Of a stretch of 14,500 nt of DNA, positions 1 to 8,589 are shown piece by piece; within the stretch, counting starts at the first letter, position 1, and every line of letters begins with the position of its first letter. The stretch is from Phycisphaerae bacterium (lineage in GTDB: Bacteria; Planctomycetota; Phycisphaerae; SM23-33), in contig JALHTV010000116.1 of assembly GCA_022866005.1 (NCBI GenBank), forward strand, positions 1-14,500, written 5' to 3'. A model generated the notes under the pieces. It ran no database searches and was not told the DNA's origin. It saw nothing but the letters and a program-made list of their open reading frames with translations. The position numbers and the translations under genes are program-made.

Positions 1-173
1 CCCTCACGCGGCGGTGAGCCCTGGAACTCCGCCACAGCCAGCCTGCTCACCGAGGCCGGTATCTCGCACACCGGCGGTTCCTGGTAGCTGAACTTCACCG
101 CCCGCGGCGCCCCACCGCACCCGGCCAGCAGCGACGCGGCGATGACCGCTAATCGGCATGTGGATGGAAGCAC
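1..173 (-). CDS. Lipoprotein, N-terminal part only (runs off the left edge)
   Basis: Read on the minus strand from a GTG at 173, this frame stays open to position 1 (57 codons). It begins MLPSTCRLAVIAASLLAGCG. This is a short basic start, a hydrophobic stretch and a lipobox (LLAGC, Cys at residue 19), so the product should be a lipid-anchored envelope protein. An AGGA Shine-Dalgarno sequence lies five bases before the GTG. After the lipidation site comes a segment containing RLAVAEFQG, which resembles the first beta strand of CsgG/TolB-like lipoproteins. That resemblance is only suggestive because the rest of the gene is outside the window. No in-frame ATG offers a better start. It diverges from the membrane-protein gene at 567. 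Confidence 0.62.
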   Translation of the reverse strand, partial: MLPSTCRLAVIAASLLAGCGGAPRAVKFSYQEPPVCEIPASVSRLAVAEFQGSPPRE

Positions 174-566
174 GAGCTTCCTGAGCCTTCTCCCTCCCCT
201 GATGCTAACACGTCCGGGTGCCGGCGCGGGCACAGCCCTCGCCCGGCGGCCGTGGACGTTAGCCCCCTAGCAGGTCGGCTTCAAGCGAAATCACCGACTG
301 CGATGTGGCACGGGCGTCTCGCCCGTGCGTCCCAGGGCCATCTTGGCCCTGGGCCACGGCCGCGATGATGGGTCGAGCAAGCTTCCCGAAGTCCATGAGA
401 GCACATGGGCAAGATGCCCATGCCACTGGGTGCTGCCTCCTGCGGGTCTTGAGGCCGCGGGAGCGGCGGGGTAGCATCGCGGGCTGGGAAACTCCATGAT
501 CCCTGAGCAGATGACCTGCGCCCAGCAGGGTGCGGCGGGCGGGGATGACTTGACGGCACGACAGAC
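174..566. other. Intergenic region between divergent genes
   Basis: This gap of about 390 nt separates the minus-strand lipoprotein from the plus-strand YfhO-like gene. Its main content is the palindromic element at 305-426. The short frames in it are only readings through that palindrome, with no ribosome-binding sites or domain character, and I do not call them genes. I see no convincing promoter for either flanking gene, although both must presumably start here. Confidence 0.5.
305..426. repeat. 122-bp palindromic element with TCT-triloop hairpins and inverted ends
   Basis: The left end (305-328) is GTGGCA followed by a 9-bp hairpin, stem GCACGGGCG with loop TCT (308-328). A second perfect hairpin, 10-bp stem CCCAGGGCCA with loop TCT, lies at 331-353. 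The right end (404-426), read on the minus strand, is GTGGCA followed by a hairpin with stem CATGGGCA and loop TCT. The two ends are therefore inverted copies. They differ at two base pairs, and both differences are compensatory (C-G to T-A and G-C to A-T), so pairing is kept. I see no transposase gene and no clear target-site duplication. It resembles a MITE or REP-type element. Its short translations (such as HGRDARAT or GHLAHV) are artefacts. Confidence 0.72.
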
Positions 567-3257
567 ATGAAACGGCTGCGGCGAATCCTTCCGCTGTTGC
601 TGATCCTGGGCGCCCCGCCGGTGGTGCTATGGGCGGTCTGGATCAATCCCGTCTCGGCGGGTGAGGACGACGTGGTCTACGTCTATCCGCTGCGGACGAT
701 GGTGGGCCAGGCCCTGCGGGAAGGACGGTGGCCGGGGGACAATCCCCTGGAGGCGACCGGCGCCCCGCTGATGGCTGACCCGCAGTCGGCGGTGATGTTC
801 CCGGCGACCTGGCTGTTCGCTGTGCTCCCGCCGAAGCTGGCGTACAGCCTCAGCGTGTTCCTGGCGTTCTCAGTGGCGGGCGGGGGGATGTATCTGTATC
901 TGCGGGTATTAGGCCTGCTCCGCCCGGCGGCGACGTTCGGGGCCGTGGCGTTCATGTTCTGCGGCTTCATGGTCGGCCACCGCGTGCACCTGCCGATGAT
1001 CCAGACGGCAGGGTTCCTCCCGTGGGGGCTGTGGGGCATCGAGCGAATCCGTCGGCCGAGCCCGGGCGCGATGGGGGTGCTGGCGGTGGTGTTCTTCCTG
1101 GCGATAGCGGCCGGGCACTGGGCGATCCTGACGTACATGGGACTCGCCTGGGCGGCGTATCTGCTGCTTCGCGCAAGGCCCCTGGCGGCGGCGGTGGCCA
1201 TGACGGGCGCCGCGGCGCTGCTGGCGGCGATGCTGGCCTTCCCGCAGATCCAGGCGACACTCGGGCTGCTCGACCAGACCACGCGACGGCATATCGGTTA
1301 CGCCACCGCCGGGGAGAACAGTTTCTTCCCCGCGGCGGCGGTGCTGGCGCTGTTCCCGATGCTGATGGGCAACACGACGCCCAACTTCTACCCTCAGAAG
1401 TGGTGGGGGCCGTGGCACCTGTGGGAGATGCTGGGCTACGTGGGGCTGGTGACGCTGGCCCTGGCGGCGGGGGCTGTGTGGACGCTTTATCGCAGGCGCC
1501 CGCGGGGCGGCGGGGTCTGCATCGGCCAGACGCAGGCCGACGGTGAGGAGCTGACGCGGATCGTCCGCGTCTGGACCTGGATCGGCCTGGGGGCGGGCGT
1601 GTGGATGCTGGGCTACTACCTGCCGCTGTTTATGCTGATCCACAGGATTCCGATCCTGGGTGTGGTCCGCTGTCCGGCGCGGATGCTGGTCGTGGTGGAC
1701 CTGGCGCTGGGGGTGCTGGCGGCGGTGGCCGTACACGGGGTGATGCAGGCCGCCCCGGACCGCCCGCGGCTGAGGCGCCTGGCGCGGACAGTCTTTGCCA
1801 TAGCAGCGCGCATCGTGCCGGCGGCGATGGTGGTCACGCTGGCGCTGGTGGCGGCGGTGACTTGGGTGGTGGCCGTGGTCACGGGCCCGATCCCGCTGCC
1901 GTTTGCGGGTGGGCCGACCAAGGCCTGGGCCGCGCTGCGGCTGGGAAACCCGGCCATCTGGGTGCCGCTGGTGCTGACGGTGGCGACGGTGGCTGTGATT
2001 CGGTTGTGGACCGCCGCGCCCGCCCGTCGCTGGTGGATCGTGATCGCCCTGTTGGGGGTGGACCTGTTCTCCGTGGCGGGCTTCCTGGACGCCCCGGCCG
2101 ACCTTCACCGTGGGCCGGACCCTGATCGCTCCCCCGCGGCGGTCTGGCTGGCCGAACACGGCCCCCCCGAGCCGTACATCGTGTTCGGCCTGAACGACCA
2201 CTACCGCGATCGGCCCGCCGAGCTGCTCCAGCCCAAGGTGGCCCAGGCGCAGGGGGTGGCGACGCTGGGCAGCTACGGCGCCTGGCACAGCCCGGCGCAC
2301 GCGCACCTGTTCGGCTTTGACAACTACGGCCGATGCCACGAGTGGGCGTGGCTCGTGCGGCGGAATCATCTGCTGAGCCTCTACAACGTTCGCTATCTGG
2401 TGGCGGCGGGGCGGGAATTCCGAGGCGTCATCGAGTCCGTGCGGGTCGAGCCGCCGACGCCTCTGGGTGACAACGTGCTGAGCGGCCGGTGGGAACTGAG
2501 GCACGCGCAGATTGGAGATGACGGCGGGGTGCGCTTGCGGACGCCGTTCCTGTGGCGCTTGTCGCAGGCGAGGCAGGAGATCGTGTTGCCCGCGGGGGGC
2601 CTCTACCGCATCGCCCTGGATGCCCGCGGGCCCGAGCGCGGTGCGGGGAATCTGCTGCGGGCGGAGGTCCTGGGCGTGCTGCCGGACGGTCGCGACGACG
2701 TGGAGACCGCCCTGGGGCTGACGGTCATCGAGGAGCGGATCGGGCCCGCCTGGCGGCACTTTGAGTGGACGATGCAGGTTCCGGCGTCCCTGGCCGGCCG
2801 ATGCGTGTTCCGCCTGTCCAGCATGAGCGAACGGCCCATCGACGTCCGCAACGTCTCGCTTCGCCAGGCCGGCTGGGAGACGCCGGTCAGCCTGTTGGGC
2901 GCCTTACCCCAAGGCGAGGCCGTCTACCGCAAGGTAGCCGAGCTGCCGCCGCTGAACACAGGCGACGAGCCGGTGGCGATCTACGAGAACCGCCTGTGCC
3001 GGCCCAAGGCGCCTTTGGAGATCCCCGGGCCGGCGGAGGAGGCGGCGATAGAACGCCTGCGATGGATGACCGCCGAGGACCCGGTAGATATGAGTCTGCT
3101 TGTGCAGGTTCCCGACGTCTCGCTGCACCGTCTGGCCAGCCCGTCGGCGCTAGTGTGGTGGACGACGGTTCCTGCGGTGGCCTTGCTGGGCCTGGTGGGG
3201 CTGGCGGCCGGGGTCTGCCGGCGCCGGGGGAGGGCCAACCGGCAGCGAACCGATTAA
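567..3257 (+). CDS. YfhO-like GT-C-fold polytopic membrane protein
   Basis: The protein has 896 residues. After an N-terminal membrane helix (about 5-27) comes the acidic motif GEDDVVYVYP (32-41), then a segment with G-x-P-L-x-A-D-P-Q-S (65-75) and FPATWL. This arrangement is typical of the first loop of YfhO/GT-C-fold glycosyltransferases, where the acidic residues are thought to bind a lipid-phosphate sugar donor. Many hydrophobic helices follow to about residue 510. A soluble region (about 515-850) contains a beta-rich part (about 630-760) and the segment YENRLCRPKAP (about 804), a recurring YfhO C-terminal feature. A final membrane helix lies at about 861-884, followed by a basic tail. 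The acceptor cannot be inferred. The ATG at 567 lacks a strong Shine-Dalgarno sequence but gives the natural N-terminus. YfhO-like membership is likely; glycosyl transfer is inferred from the family. Confidence 0.8.
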   Translation: MKRLRRILPLLLILGAPPVVLWAVWINPVSAGEDDVVYVYPLRTMVGQALREGRWPGDNPLEATGAPLMADPQSAVMFPATWLFAVLPPKLAYSLSVFLAFSVAGGGMYLYLRVLGLLRPAATFGAVAFMFCGFMVGHRVHLPMIQTAGFLPWGLWGIERIRRPSPGAMGVLAVVFFLAIAAGHWAILTYMGLAWAAYLLLRARPLAAAVAMTGAAALLAAMLAFPQIQATLGLLDQTTRRHIGYATAGENSFFPAAAVLALFPMLMGNTTPNFYPQKWWGPWHLWEMLGYVGLVTLALAAGAVWTLYRRRPRGGGVCIGQTQADGEELTRIVRVWTWIGLGAGVWMLGYYLPLFMLIHRIPILGVVRCPARMLVVVDLALGVLAAVAVHGVMQAAPDRPRLRRLARTVFAIAARIVPAAMVVTLALVAAVTWVVAVVTGPIPLPFAGGPTKAWAALRLGNPAIWVPLVLTVATVAVIRLWTAAPARRWWIVIALLGVDLFSVAGFLDAPADLHRGPDPDRSPAAVWLAEHGPPEPYIVFGLNDHYRDRPAELLQPKVAQAQGVATLGSYGAWHSPAHAHLFGFDNYGRCHEWAWLVRRNHLLSLYNVRYLVAAGREFRGVIESVRVEPPTPLGDNVLSGRWELRHAQIGDDGGVRLRTPFLWRLSQARQEIVLPAGGLYRIALDARGPERGAGNLLRAEVLGVLPDGRDDVETALGLTVIEERIGPAWRHFEWTMQVPASLAGRCVFRLSSMSERPIDVRNVSLRQAGWETPVSLLGALPQGEAVYRKVAELPPLNTGDEPVAIYENRLCRPKAPLEIPGPAEEAAIERLRWMTAEDPVDMSLLVQVPDVSLHRLASPSALVWWTTVPAVALLGLVGLAAGVCRRRGRANRQRTD

Positions 3258-3306
3258 CCCCCTGGGACGTATCCACACAAGATGACAACAGTTGCGTTTG
3301 CATCCC

Positions 3307-3320
3307 CCGGAAGGTTCCGG
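3307..3320. promoter_or_regulatory. Small inverted repeat upstream of the htrA-like gene
   Basis: CCGGAA and TTCCGG are separated by GG in the 126-nt gap before the htrA-like gene, 64 nt upstream of its ATG. It could be an operator or chance in GC-rich DNA. No promoter elements were recognised with confidence around it. Confidence 0.2.
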
Positions 3321-3383
3321 CGGATGCCGCGCAGGTCTTACCTGATGCACGAAAAGGCTTTGGATGCAGGAAAGGACACGCTC

Positions 3384-4949
3384 ATGAGAAAGCCAATCCA
3401 CGCCTGGGCAGTCTCGGTGCTGGTGGCCGCGTTGCTGGCGGCGGCCTCGCCGGTCTGGGCCGCCGGGACGACCCAGCCGATGACGCAGGAACAAATCGCC
3501 GCGGCCAGGGCGCGCCTGGAGGAACTGAATAAACAGGATTACCTCTCGGAGTTGTTCCGCACCGTCGCCAAGCTCGTCAAACCGGCCGTGGTGGAGGTCC
3601 GCGTATCCAAATGGATCCGCCAGCCCGAGATGCCGGACATCGAGGACTTCATGAAGCGGTTCTTCGATGAGGAGTTTCCGCCCAATGAGTCTCCTTATCA
3701 GTATCGCTTCCGGGTCGTGCCGCGGCGGCAACCTCGGATCGCGCCCCGGGAGTTCCAGATGCGTGGCCTGGGCAGCGGGGTCGTGGTGGACGCCGCCAAC
3801 GGCTACGTGCTGACTAACTTCCACGTCATCGCCGGGGCCGACCAGGTGACGGTGGTCCTGGCCGACGGGCGCGAGTTCAAGGCCGAATGGACCCGCAGCG
3901 ATCCGCTGACGGACCTGGCGATCATCAAGATCGCGGCTGACGGGCTGGTCGCGGCCCCGTTGGGCGACAGCGACCAGGTGGAGGTCGGCGACTGGGTGCT
4001 GGCCATCGGCGCCCCGCAACGCCTGCCGGAGACCGTCACGGCCGGGATCGTCTCGGCCAAGGGCAGGAACACCCGGAGCGGGCCGATGTACCAAAACTTC
4101 ATCCAGACCGATGCCGCCATTAATCGCGGCAATAGCGGCGGCCCCCTGGTGAACATGCGCGGGGAGGTTGTCGGCATCACCAACTCCATCGCTTCGGTAA
4201 GCGGGGGCAACGAGGGCATCGGCTTTGCCGTGCCCTCGAACATGGCCAAGAGCGTCATGGCCCAGCTCATCGAGACCGGCAAGGTCACCCGCGGCTACCT
4301 GGGCGTCTACATCCAGGACATCGACAGCCAAGGCCTGGCGGAGAGCCTGGGCCTGCCCGACCGGCACGGGGCGCTGGTGGTCGACGTGAAGGCCGACTCG
4401 CCCGCTGGCCAGGCCGGCCTGAAGACCGGCGACGTGATTGTGCGCATCGGGGATGAGTCGGTCCCCGACAGCCAGGAGCTGCGGTACGCGGCGGCGCGGA
4501 TCCAGCCCGGAACCGTCGTGAGGGTGGACTACTACCGCGATAAGAAGAAGCACTCCCTCGATGTGACCATTGTCGCCCAGCCCAAGGAGCTGGCGGGGTC
4601 GCCGGAGGGCAAGGAGACCGAAGAGGAACCGGCCTCCCGGCCGGTGGCCGGGCGCTTCGGACTGACCGTAGCGACGCTGACCGAGGACCTGGCCCGGGAG
4701 TGCGGGTACGAGCCACCCCTGGAAGGCGTGCTCATCACCGACGTCGCCAGTGCCAGCGACGCTGGGGAGCAGGGCCTGCAACCGGGGATGGTGATCCTCG
4801 ATGCGCAGGGCAGGCCTGTGCGAACGGCTGAGGAGTTCGAGCGGGCCATCTCGGCAGAAGACGCCGCCAAGGGCATCCGCCTCCGCGTGGCCGAGCCCGG
4901 TGGGGGCAAGCGGTTCGTCTTCGTCCGGCCCGGGGGGGAGGCAAAGTAG
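3384..4949 (+). CDS. htrA: HtrA/Deg-family serine endoprotease with two PDZ domains
   Basis: The protein has 521 residues and begins with a signal peptide (MRKPIHAWAVSVLVAALLAA, then a likely cut near ASPVWA-A), so it acts outside the cytoplasm. The trypsin-like domain (about 125-285) shows the full triad: His147 in TNFHVI, Asp177 in LTDLAII, Ser251 in RGNSGGP. PDZ1 (about 302-395) starts with RGYLGV. PDZ2 (about 423-511) starts with FGLTV. A Glu-rich linker (about 405-418) joins them. This is the DegP/DegQ layout for degrading or refolding damaged envelope proteins. The ATG at 3384 is chosen over an in-frame ATG at 3282 because AAGGA lies seven bases before it and the signal peptide starts there. 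The insert before the His strand (about residues 80-120, rich in Phe, Arg and Pro) resembles a DegP LA-loop. Confidence 0.93.
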   Translation: MRKPIHAWAVSVLVAALLAAASPVWAAGTTQPMTQEQIAAARARLEELNKQDYLSELFRTVAKLVKPAVVEVRVSKWIRQPEMPDIEDFMKRFFDEEFPPNESPYQYRFRVVPRRQPRIAPREFQMRGLGSGVVVDAANGYVLTNFHVIAGADQVTVVLADGREFKAEWTRSDPLTDLAIIKIAADGLVAAPLGDSDQVEVGDWVLAIGAPQRLPETVTAGIVSAKGRNTRSGPMYQNFIQTDAAINRGNSGGPLVNMRGEVVGITNSIASVSGGNEGIGFAVPSNMAKSVMAQLIETGKVTRGYLGVYIQDIDSQGLAESLGLPDRHGALVVDVKADSPAGQAGLKTGDVIVRIGDESVPDSQELRYAAARIQPGTVVRVDYYRDKKKHSLDVTIVAQPKELAGSPEGKETEEEPASRPVAGRFGLTVATLTEDLARECGYEPPLEGVLITDVASASDAGEQGLQPGMVILDAQGRPVRTAEEFERAISAEDAAKGIRLRVAEPGGGKRFVFVRPGGEAK

Positions 4950-4956
4950 TTCTCCC

Positions 4957-4978
4957 TTGACGGGCGCGCTGTTACAAT
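4957..4978 (+). promoter_or_regulatory. Putative extended -10 promoter for hsp20-lon
   Basis: TGTTACAAT (4970-4978) is an extended -10 element, TG-n-TACAAT. A TTGACG at 4957-4962 looks like a -35 box but is only 10 bp away, too close for sigma-70 spacing. The extended -10 must therefore suffice, or another sigma factor is used. It starts 8 nt after the htrA stop codon and leaves a leader of about 100 nt before the hsp20 ATG. No CIRCE element was found here. Confidence 0.42.
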
Positions 4979-5086
4979 AGCAGGCCGGTGCGGCGCCCAC
5001 TGTTTGCCGTGCCGGCTTGTTCATTTCCGGACGATGGCCGCATCAATGCAGAGACAAACCGCCTGTGGTTGGAAAGGGGTGACGTC

Positions 5087-5518
5087 ATGGTCCTTCCGGT
5101 CGAGGCGATGAGCGAGGAACGGTTCGGTTCGATGGCCCGGCAGATGGGCCGCTGGGTCAACCATATGCTGGGTCAGCAGTACCACCGGTTCTGTCCCAGC
5201 GAGGTCTGGGCGCCCGCGGTGAACTTTAGCGAAGGGCGCGACGGCTACGGTGTGGTTGTGGACCTGGCCGGGGTGCAGGCCGAGACCATCGACCTGCGGA
5301 TCGAGGCCGGGGGGATGGTCGTCTCGGGGCGGCGCGAAACACCGGACAGCCCCGCCGGTCCGGGCCCGGGCCGCGTCCACCTAATGGAGATCGACCACGG
5401 CCGGTTCTGCCGGAAGATCGACCTGCCCGAAGACGTGGACGTAGACGCGGCGGTCAACCTCGCAGCCAGCTACCACAACGGCTTCCTGTACATCCACCTG
5501 CCCCGCAAGCGCAGATAG
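5087..5518 (+). CDS. Hsp20/alpha-crystallin small heat-shock chaperone
   Basis: The protein has 143 residues. The alpha-crystallin domain (about 45-140) runs from VNFSEGRDGYGVVVDLAGV through ETIDLRIEAGGMVVSGRR to MEIDHGRFCRKIDLPEDVDV. It ends in NGFLYIHLPRKRR, the usual G-x-L beta strand and IxLPK-like end. Such proteins form oligomers that hold unfolding proteins for refolding or degradation. The frame is open upstream to a GTG at 4988, but the ATG at 5087 has GGGG seven bases before it and lies well downstream of the likely promoter. The C-terminal tail is very short, and a classic IxI/V oligomerisation motif after the domain is not evident. The gene ends 3 nt before lon, so co-translation of chaperone and protease is likely. 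Confidence 0.88.
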   Translation: MVLPVEAMSEERFGSMARQMGRWVNHMLGQQYHRFCPSEVWAPAVNFSEGRDGYGVVVDLAGVQAETIDLRIEAGGMVVSGRRETPDSPAGPGPGRVHLMEIDHGRFCRKIDLPEDVDVDAAVNLAASYHNGFLYIHLPRKRR

Positions 5519-5521
5519 CCC

Positions 5522-7981
5522 ATGAGCGAGCTCTTCTCCAGGCCCAAGATCGTCTCCGGCGACCGGGGCGAGGTGACGGTGACGCCCAGCGGGCAGCCGC
5601 CTCGGCGCGAGGCCGTCGAGCAGGTCACCATCCCCGAAGAGGTGGCCGTGCTGCCCCTGCGGAACGTGGTGCTCTTCCCCAGCACCATCATTCCGCTTCC
5701 GATCGGCCGGGAGAAGTCGCGGCGGCTCGTCGACTCGGTCCTGCCGGACCAGAAGATCATCGCCGTGGTTTGCCAGAAGGACCCCGACCAGGACGATCCC
5801 GGCCCGGAGGACCTCTACACCGTCGGCACGGCCACGATGATCCTCAAGCTCCTGCGGACGGAGGAGGATACCCGGATCATCATCACGGGCCTGGCGCGGG
5901 TCGCGATTGAGAAGTTCACCGCCGTCGAGCCCTACCTGCGGGCGAAGATCCGTGTGCTTCAGGAGGAGGTGCACAAGACCACCGAGATCGAGGCGCTGGT
6001 GGTGAACGCCCGCACGATCGCGCGGCGGATCCTGACGCTGTCACCCAATGTGCCGGAGGAGGCCTCGGCCGTCCTGAGCAGTATCGAGTCCCCGGGTATG
6101 TTGGCCGACTTCCTCGCGAGCAACCTGCCGCTGGAGTTCCCCGCCAAGCAGTCCCTGCTGGAAGAGCTGGCCGTCGAGCAGCGCCTGCGCAAGGTGATCG
6201 TGGAGCTTCAGCACCAGGTGGACGTGCTGGAGCTCAGCCACAAGATCCAGAACCAGGTGCGGGCCAACATCGACAAGAGCCAGCGCGAGTACTACCTCCA
6301 GGAGCAGCTCAAAGCCATTCGCAAGGAACTCGGCCAGGCCGACGAGCGCACGGCTGAGGCCCAGCAGGTCAAGGCCAGGATCGAGTCCGCCGGCATGCCC
6401 CCGCCCATCCGGGCCGAGGCCCTTCGGGAGCTGTCGCGGATGGAGAGCATCCCGGCCATGAGCCCGGAGTACACCGTCATTCGGACCTACCTGGACTGGA
6501 TGACGGAGCTGCCCTGGGACAAGGTCACGCGGGACAACATGGACGTCGGCCGGGCCCGGCGCATCCTCAACGAGGACCACTACGATCTCGATAAGGTCAA
6601 GCGTCGCATCCTGGAGTACCTGGCCGTTCGCAAGCTCGCTCCGGGGTCCCGCGGCCCCATCCTGGGCTTCGTGGGCCCGCCGGGAGTGGGCAAGACGTCG
6701 CTGGGACAGTCTATTGCCCGGGCCCTGGGGCGCAAGTTCATCCGCATGTCGCTGGGAGGCATGCGCGATGAGGCTGAGCTGCGGGGCCACCGGCGCACCT
6801 ACATCGGCGCGATGCCGGGACGGATCCTTCAGGAGATCCGCAAGGCGGGCAGCAGCAACCCGGTGTTCATGCTGGACGAGCTGGACAAGGTCGGGGCCGA
6901 CTTCCGCGGCGACCCGACCTGGGCGCTGCTGGAGGTGCTGGACCCGGCCCAGAACCACACCTTCCAAGACCACTACCTCAACGTGCCCTTTGACCTGTCG
7001 AAGGTGCTGTTCATCGGGACGGCCAACATCATGGCCCCCGTGTCTCCTGCGCTGCGCGACCGCATGGAGGTGATCGAGCTGCCCGGATACACGCGGCGCG
7101 AGAAGCTTCGCATCGCGATGAAGTACCTGGTGCGTCGCCAGTTGGCTGAGAACGGGCTGAAGGGCGATCAGGTCCGGTGGACCGAGGCGGCCATGGAGAC
7201 GATCATCGAGGATTACACCCGCGAGGCCGGGGTCCGCGAACTGGAGCGTCAGATCGGCTCGGTGTGCCGCGCGATGGCCGCCGCCGTGGCCGGAGGCAAG
7301 GTCAAGCGCTGCACGATCACGCCCCAGGTCGTGGCCAAGGCCCTGGGCCCGCGCCGGTACGAGAGCGAGCTGGCCCAGCGGACCAGCGTGCCCGGGGTGG
7401 CCACGGGACTGGCCTGGACGCCCGCCGGCGGGGAGATCATGTTCATCGAGGCCACCGCCTACCCCGGCAAGGGGGCTCTCATGCTCACCGGCCAGATCGG
7501 TGACGTGATGAAGGAATCCGTCCAGGCGGCCTTCAGCCTGCTCAAGAGCCGGGCGGGTCAGCTGCATCTGGCCCCGGACCTTCTAGCGGCGACGGACATC
7601 CATGTGCACGTCCCTGCCGGCGCGGTCCCGAAAGACGGTCCCTCGGCCGGGGTGGCCATGTTCACGGCGCTGACCAGCCTGCTCACGGACCGGGTCGTCC
7701 GGCCGGACCTGGCCATGACGGGCGAGATCACCCTGCGCGGGCTCGTGCTGCCCATCGCGGGGGTGAAGGAGAAGGTTCTGGCCGCCAAGCGGGCGGGGAT
7801 CAAGACGGTCCTGCTGCCGGAACGCAACCGCAAGGAGTTGGCCGACCTCCCGGCCGACGCCCGGAGGGGCCTGAGGTTCCACTTCATCTCCCATGTGGAT
7901 GAGGCGCTCAAGGCGGCCTTGGGAAACCGGCACCGACCCGCCGGAAACCCTGACCGCAGTCGGCCGCAAAAAAGACGTTGA
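5522..7981 (+). CDS. lon: ATP-dependent protease LonA
   Basis: The 819-residue length is normal for LonA. The N-terminal substrate-binding domain starts at about 40 (VAVLPLRNVVLFPSTIIPLP), and a coiled helical section covers about 215-290. The AAA+ module has Walker A GPPGVGKT (385-392), Walker B FMLDELD (449-455) and sensor-1 Asn in IGTAN (about 502). The protease domain carries the Ser-Lys dyad: Ser708 in KDGPSAG and Lys751 in GVKEKV, spaced 43 residues apart as in E. coli Lon. It degrades misfolded and short-lived regulatory proteins in the cytoplasm. It follows hsp20 after 3 nt with no strong Shine-Dalgarno sequence of its own, so translation may be coupled. The C-terminal tail after about 800 is basic and poorly conserved. 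Confidence 0.97.
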   Translation: MSELFSRPKIVSGDRGEVTVTPSGQPPRREAVEQVTIPEEVAVLPLRNVVLFPSTIIPLPIGREKSRRLVDSVLPDQKIIAVVCQKDPDQDDPGPEDLYTVGTATMILKLLRTEEDTRIIITGLARVAIEKFTAVEPYLRAKIRVLQEEVHKTTEIEALVVNARTIARRILTLSPNVPEEASAVLSSIESPGMLADFLASNLPLEFPAKQSLLEELAVEQRLRKVIVELQHQVDVLELSHKIQNQVRANIDKSQREYYLQEQLKAIRKELGQADERTAEAQQVKARIESAGMPPPIRAEALRELSRMESIPAMSPEYTVIRTYLDWMTELPWDKVTRDNMDVGRARRILNEDHYDLDKVKRRILEYLAVRKLAPGSRGPILGFVGPPGVGKTSLGQSIARALGRKFIRMSLGGMRDEAELRGHRRTYIGAMPGRILQEIRKAGSSNPVFMLDELDKVGADFRGDPTWALLEVLDPAQNHTFQDHYLNVPFDLSKVLFIGTANIMAPVSPALRDRMEVIELPGYTRREKLRIAMKYLVRRQLAENGLKGDQVRWTEAAMETIIEDYTREAGVRELERQIGSVCRAMAAAVAGGKVKRCTITPQVVAKALGPRRYESELAQRTSVPGVATGLAWTPAGGEIMFIEATAYPGKGALMLTGQIGDVMKESVQAAFSLLKSRAGQLHLAPDLLAATDIHVHVPAGAVPKDGPSAGVAMFTALTSLLTDRVVRPDLAMTGEITLRGLVLPIAGVKEKVLAAKRAGIKTVLLPERNRKELADLPADARRGLRFHFISHVDEALKAALGNRHRPAGNPDRSRPQKRR

Positions 7982-8090
7982 ACGTCGGGGGCGGGGCTGT
8001 TAGCGTATGGTTCAGCAGCGAATGTGAGTGCATCGGGCCTGAGGGTCGGCCGGCGCCTCTGTGCAAACTCAGACTGACAGGAGCTTGGAT

Positions 8091-8552
8091 ATGTCACACA
8101 TGACTCGGCCCCGCATGGCGTGGAAGGCTTTCGAGGTTGCCAGCGGCGGTGACAAGATGGAGTACTTCTTTGCGGCTGCCTTGGCGATCGTGATCGTCGG
8201 TGCCCTGGTTATCACCATCTACTTCACGTTCTTCAAGAGCAATACCGCCGCCGTTGGCCCGGGGGAGAACATGTGGCAATGCCAAAAGTGCAACACCGCA
8301 ATCTCGGTGGATCTGGCGACGCAGCAGAGACTTGAAGAGATGGACAGGCCTGCAATTGAATGCCCCAAGTGCGGCTCGGTCCAGCCCGTCTGGCCCATGG
8401 TCAGGTGCTTCAACCCTGCCTGCCGGAAGTACTTTGTCCGCCAGAGTGTCATCAACCGCCGCAGACCTTCCTCGGAAGACACCTGCCCGTACTGTGGGAA
8501 GAACTGGATGAAGACCCTGGAGGAGCAAGCCAGGTCGGGCAGGACGAAATAG
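8091..8552 (+). CDS. Membrane-anchored protein with two zinc ribbons
   Basis: The protein has 153 residues and I do not recognise a named family. One membrane helix (about 25-48, EYFFAAALAIVIVGALVITI) is followed by a Cys-rich region. Four Cys pairs are visible: C64/C67 (CQKC), C91/C94 (CPKC), C106/C111 (CFNPAC) and C132/C135 (CPYC). This is enough for two zinc ribbons, which may face the cytoplasm. The ATG at 8091 is preceded by AGGAG at seven bases. A later ATG (8157), just before the helix, is possible. No catalytic motif is seen, so a binding or scaffold role is likely. It lies 109 nt after lon, which is compatible with a shared transcript but does not prove one. Confidence 0.75.
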   Translation: MSHMTRPRMAWKAFEVASGGDKMEYFFAAALAIVIVGALVITIYFTFFKSNTAAVGPGENMWQCQKCNTAISVDLATQQRLEEMDRPAIECPKCGSVQPVWPMVRCFNPACRKYFVRQSVINRRRPSSEDTCPYCGKNWMKTLEEQARSGRTK

Positions 8553-8589
8553 CTGGAATACAGACAGCGCCTTATCGGTTGGCAAACCC

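Noticed and set aside
281..646. Small minus-strand frames upstream of the YfhO-like gene
   Set aside because: They are readings through the palindromic element at 305-426, with no ribosome site or conserved domain.
909..2759. A 616-codon minus-strand open frame
   Set aside because: It is antisense to the YfhO-like gene, is Arg/His/Pro-rich, and shows no domain.
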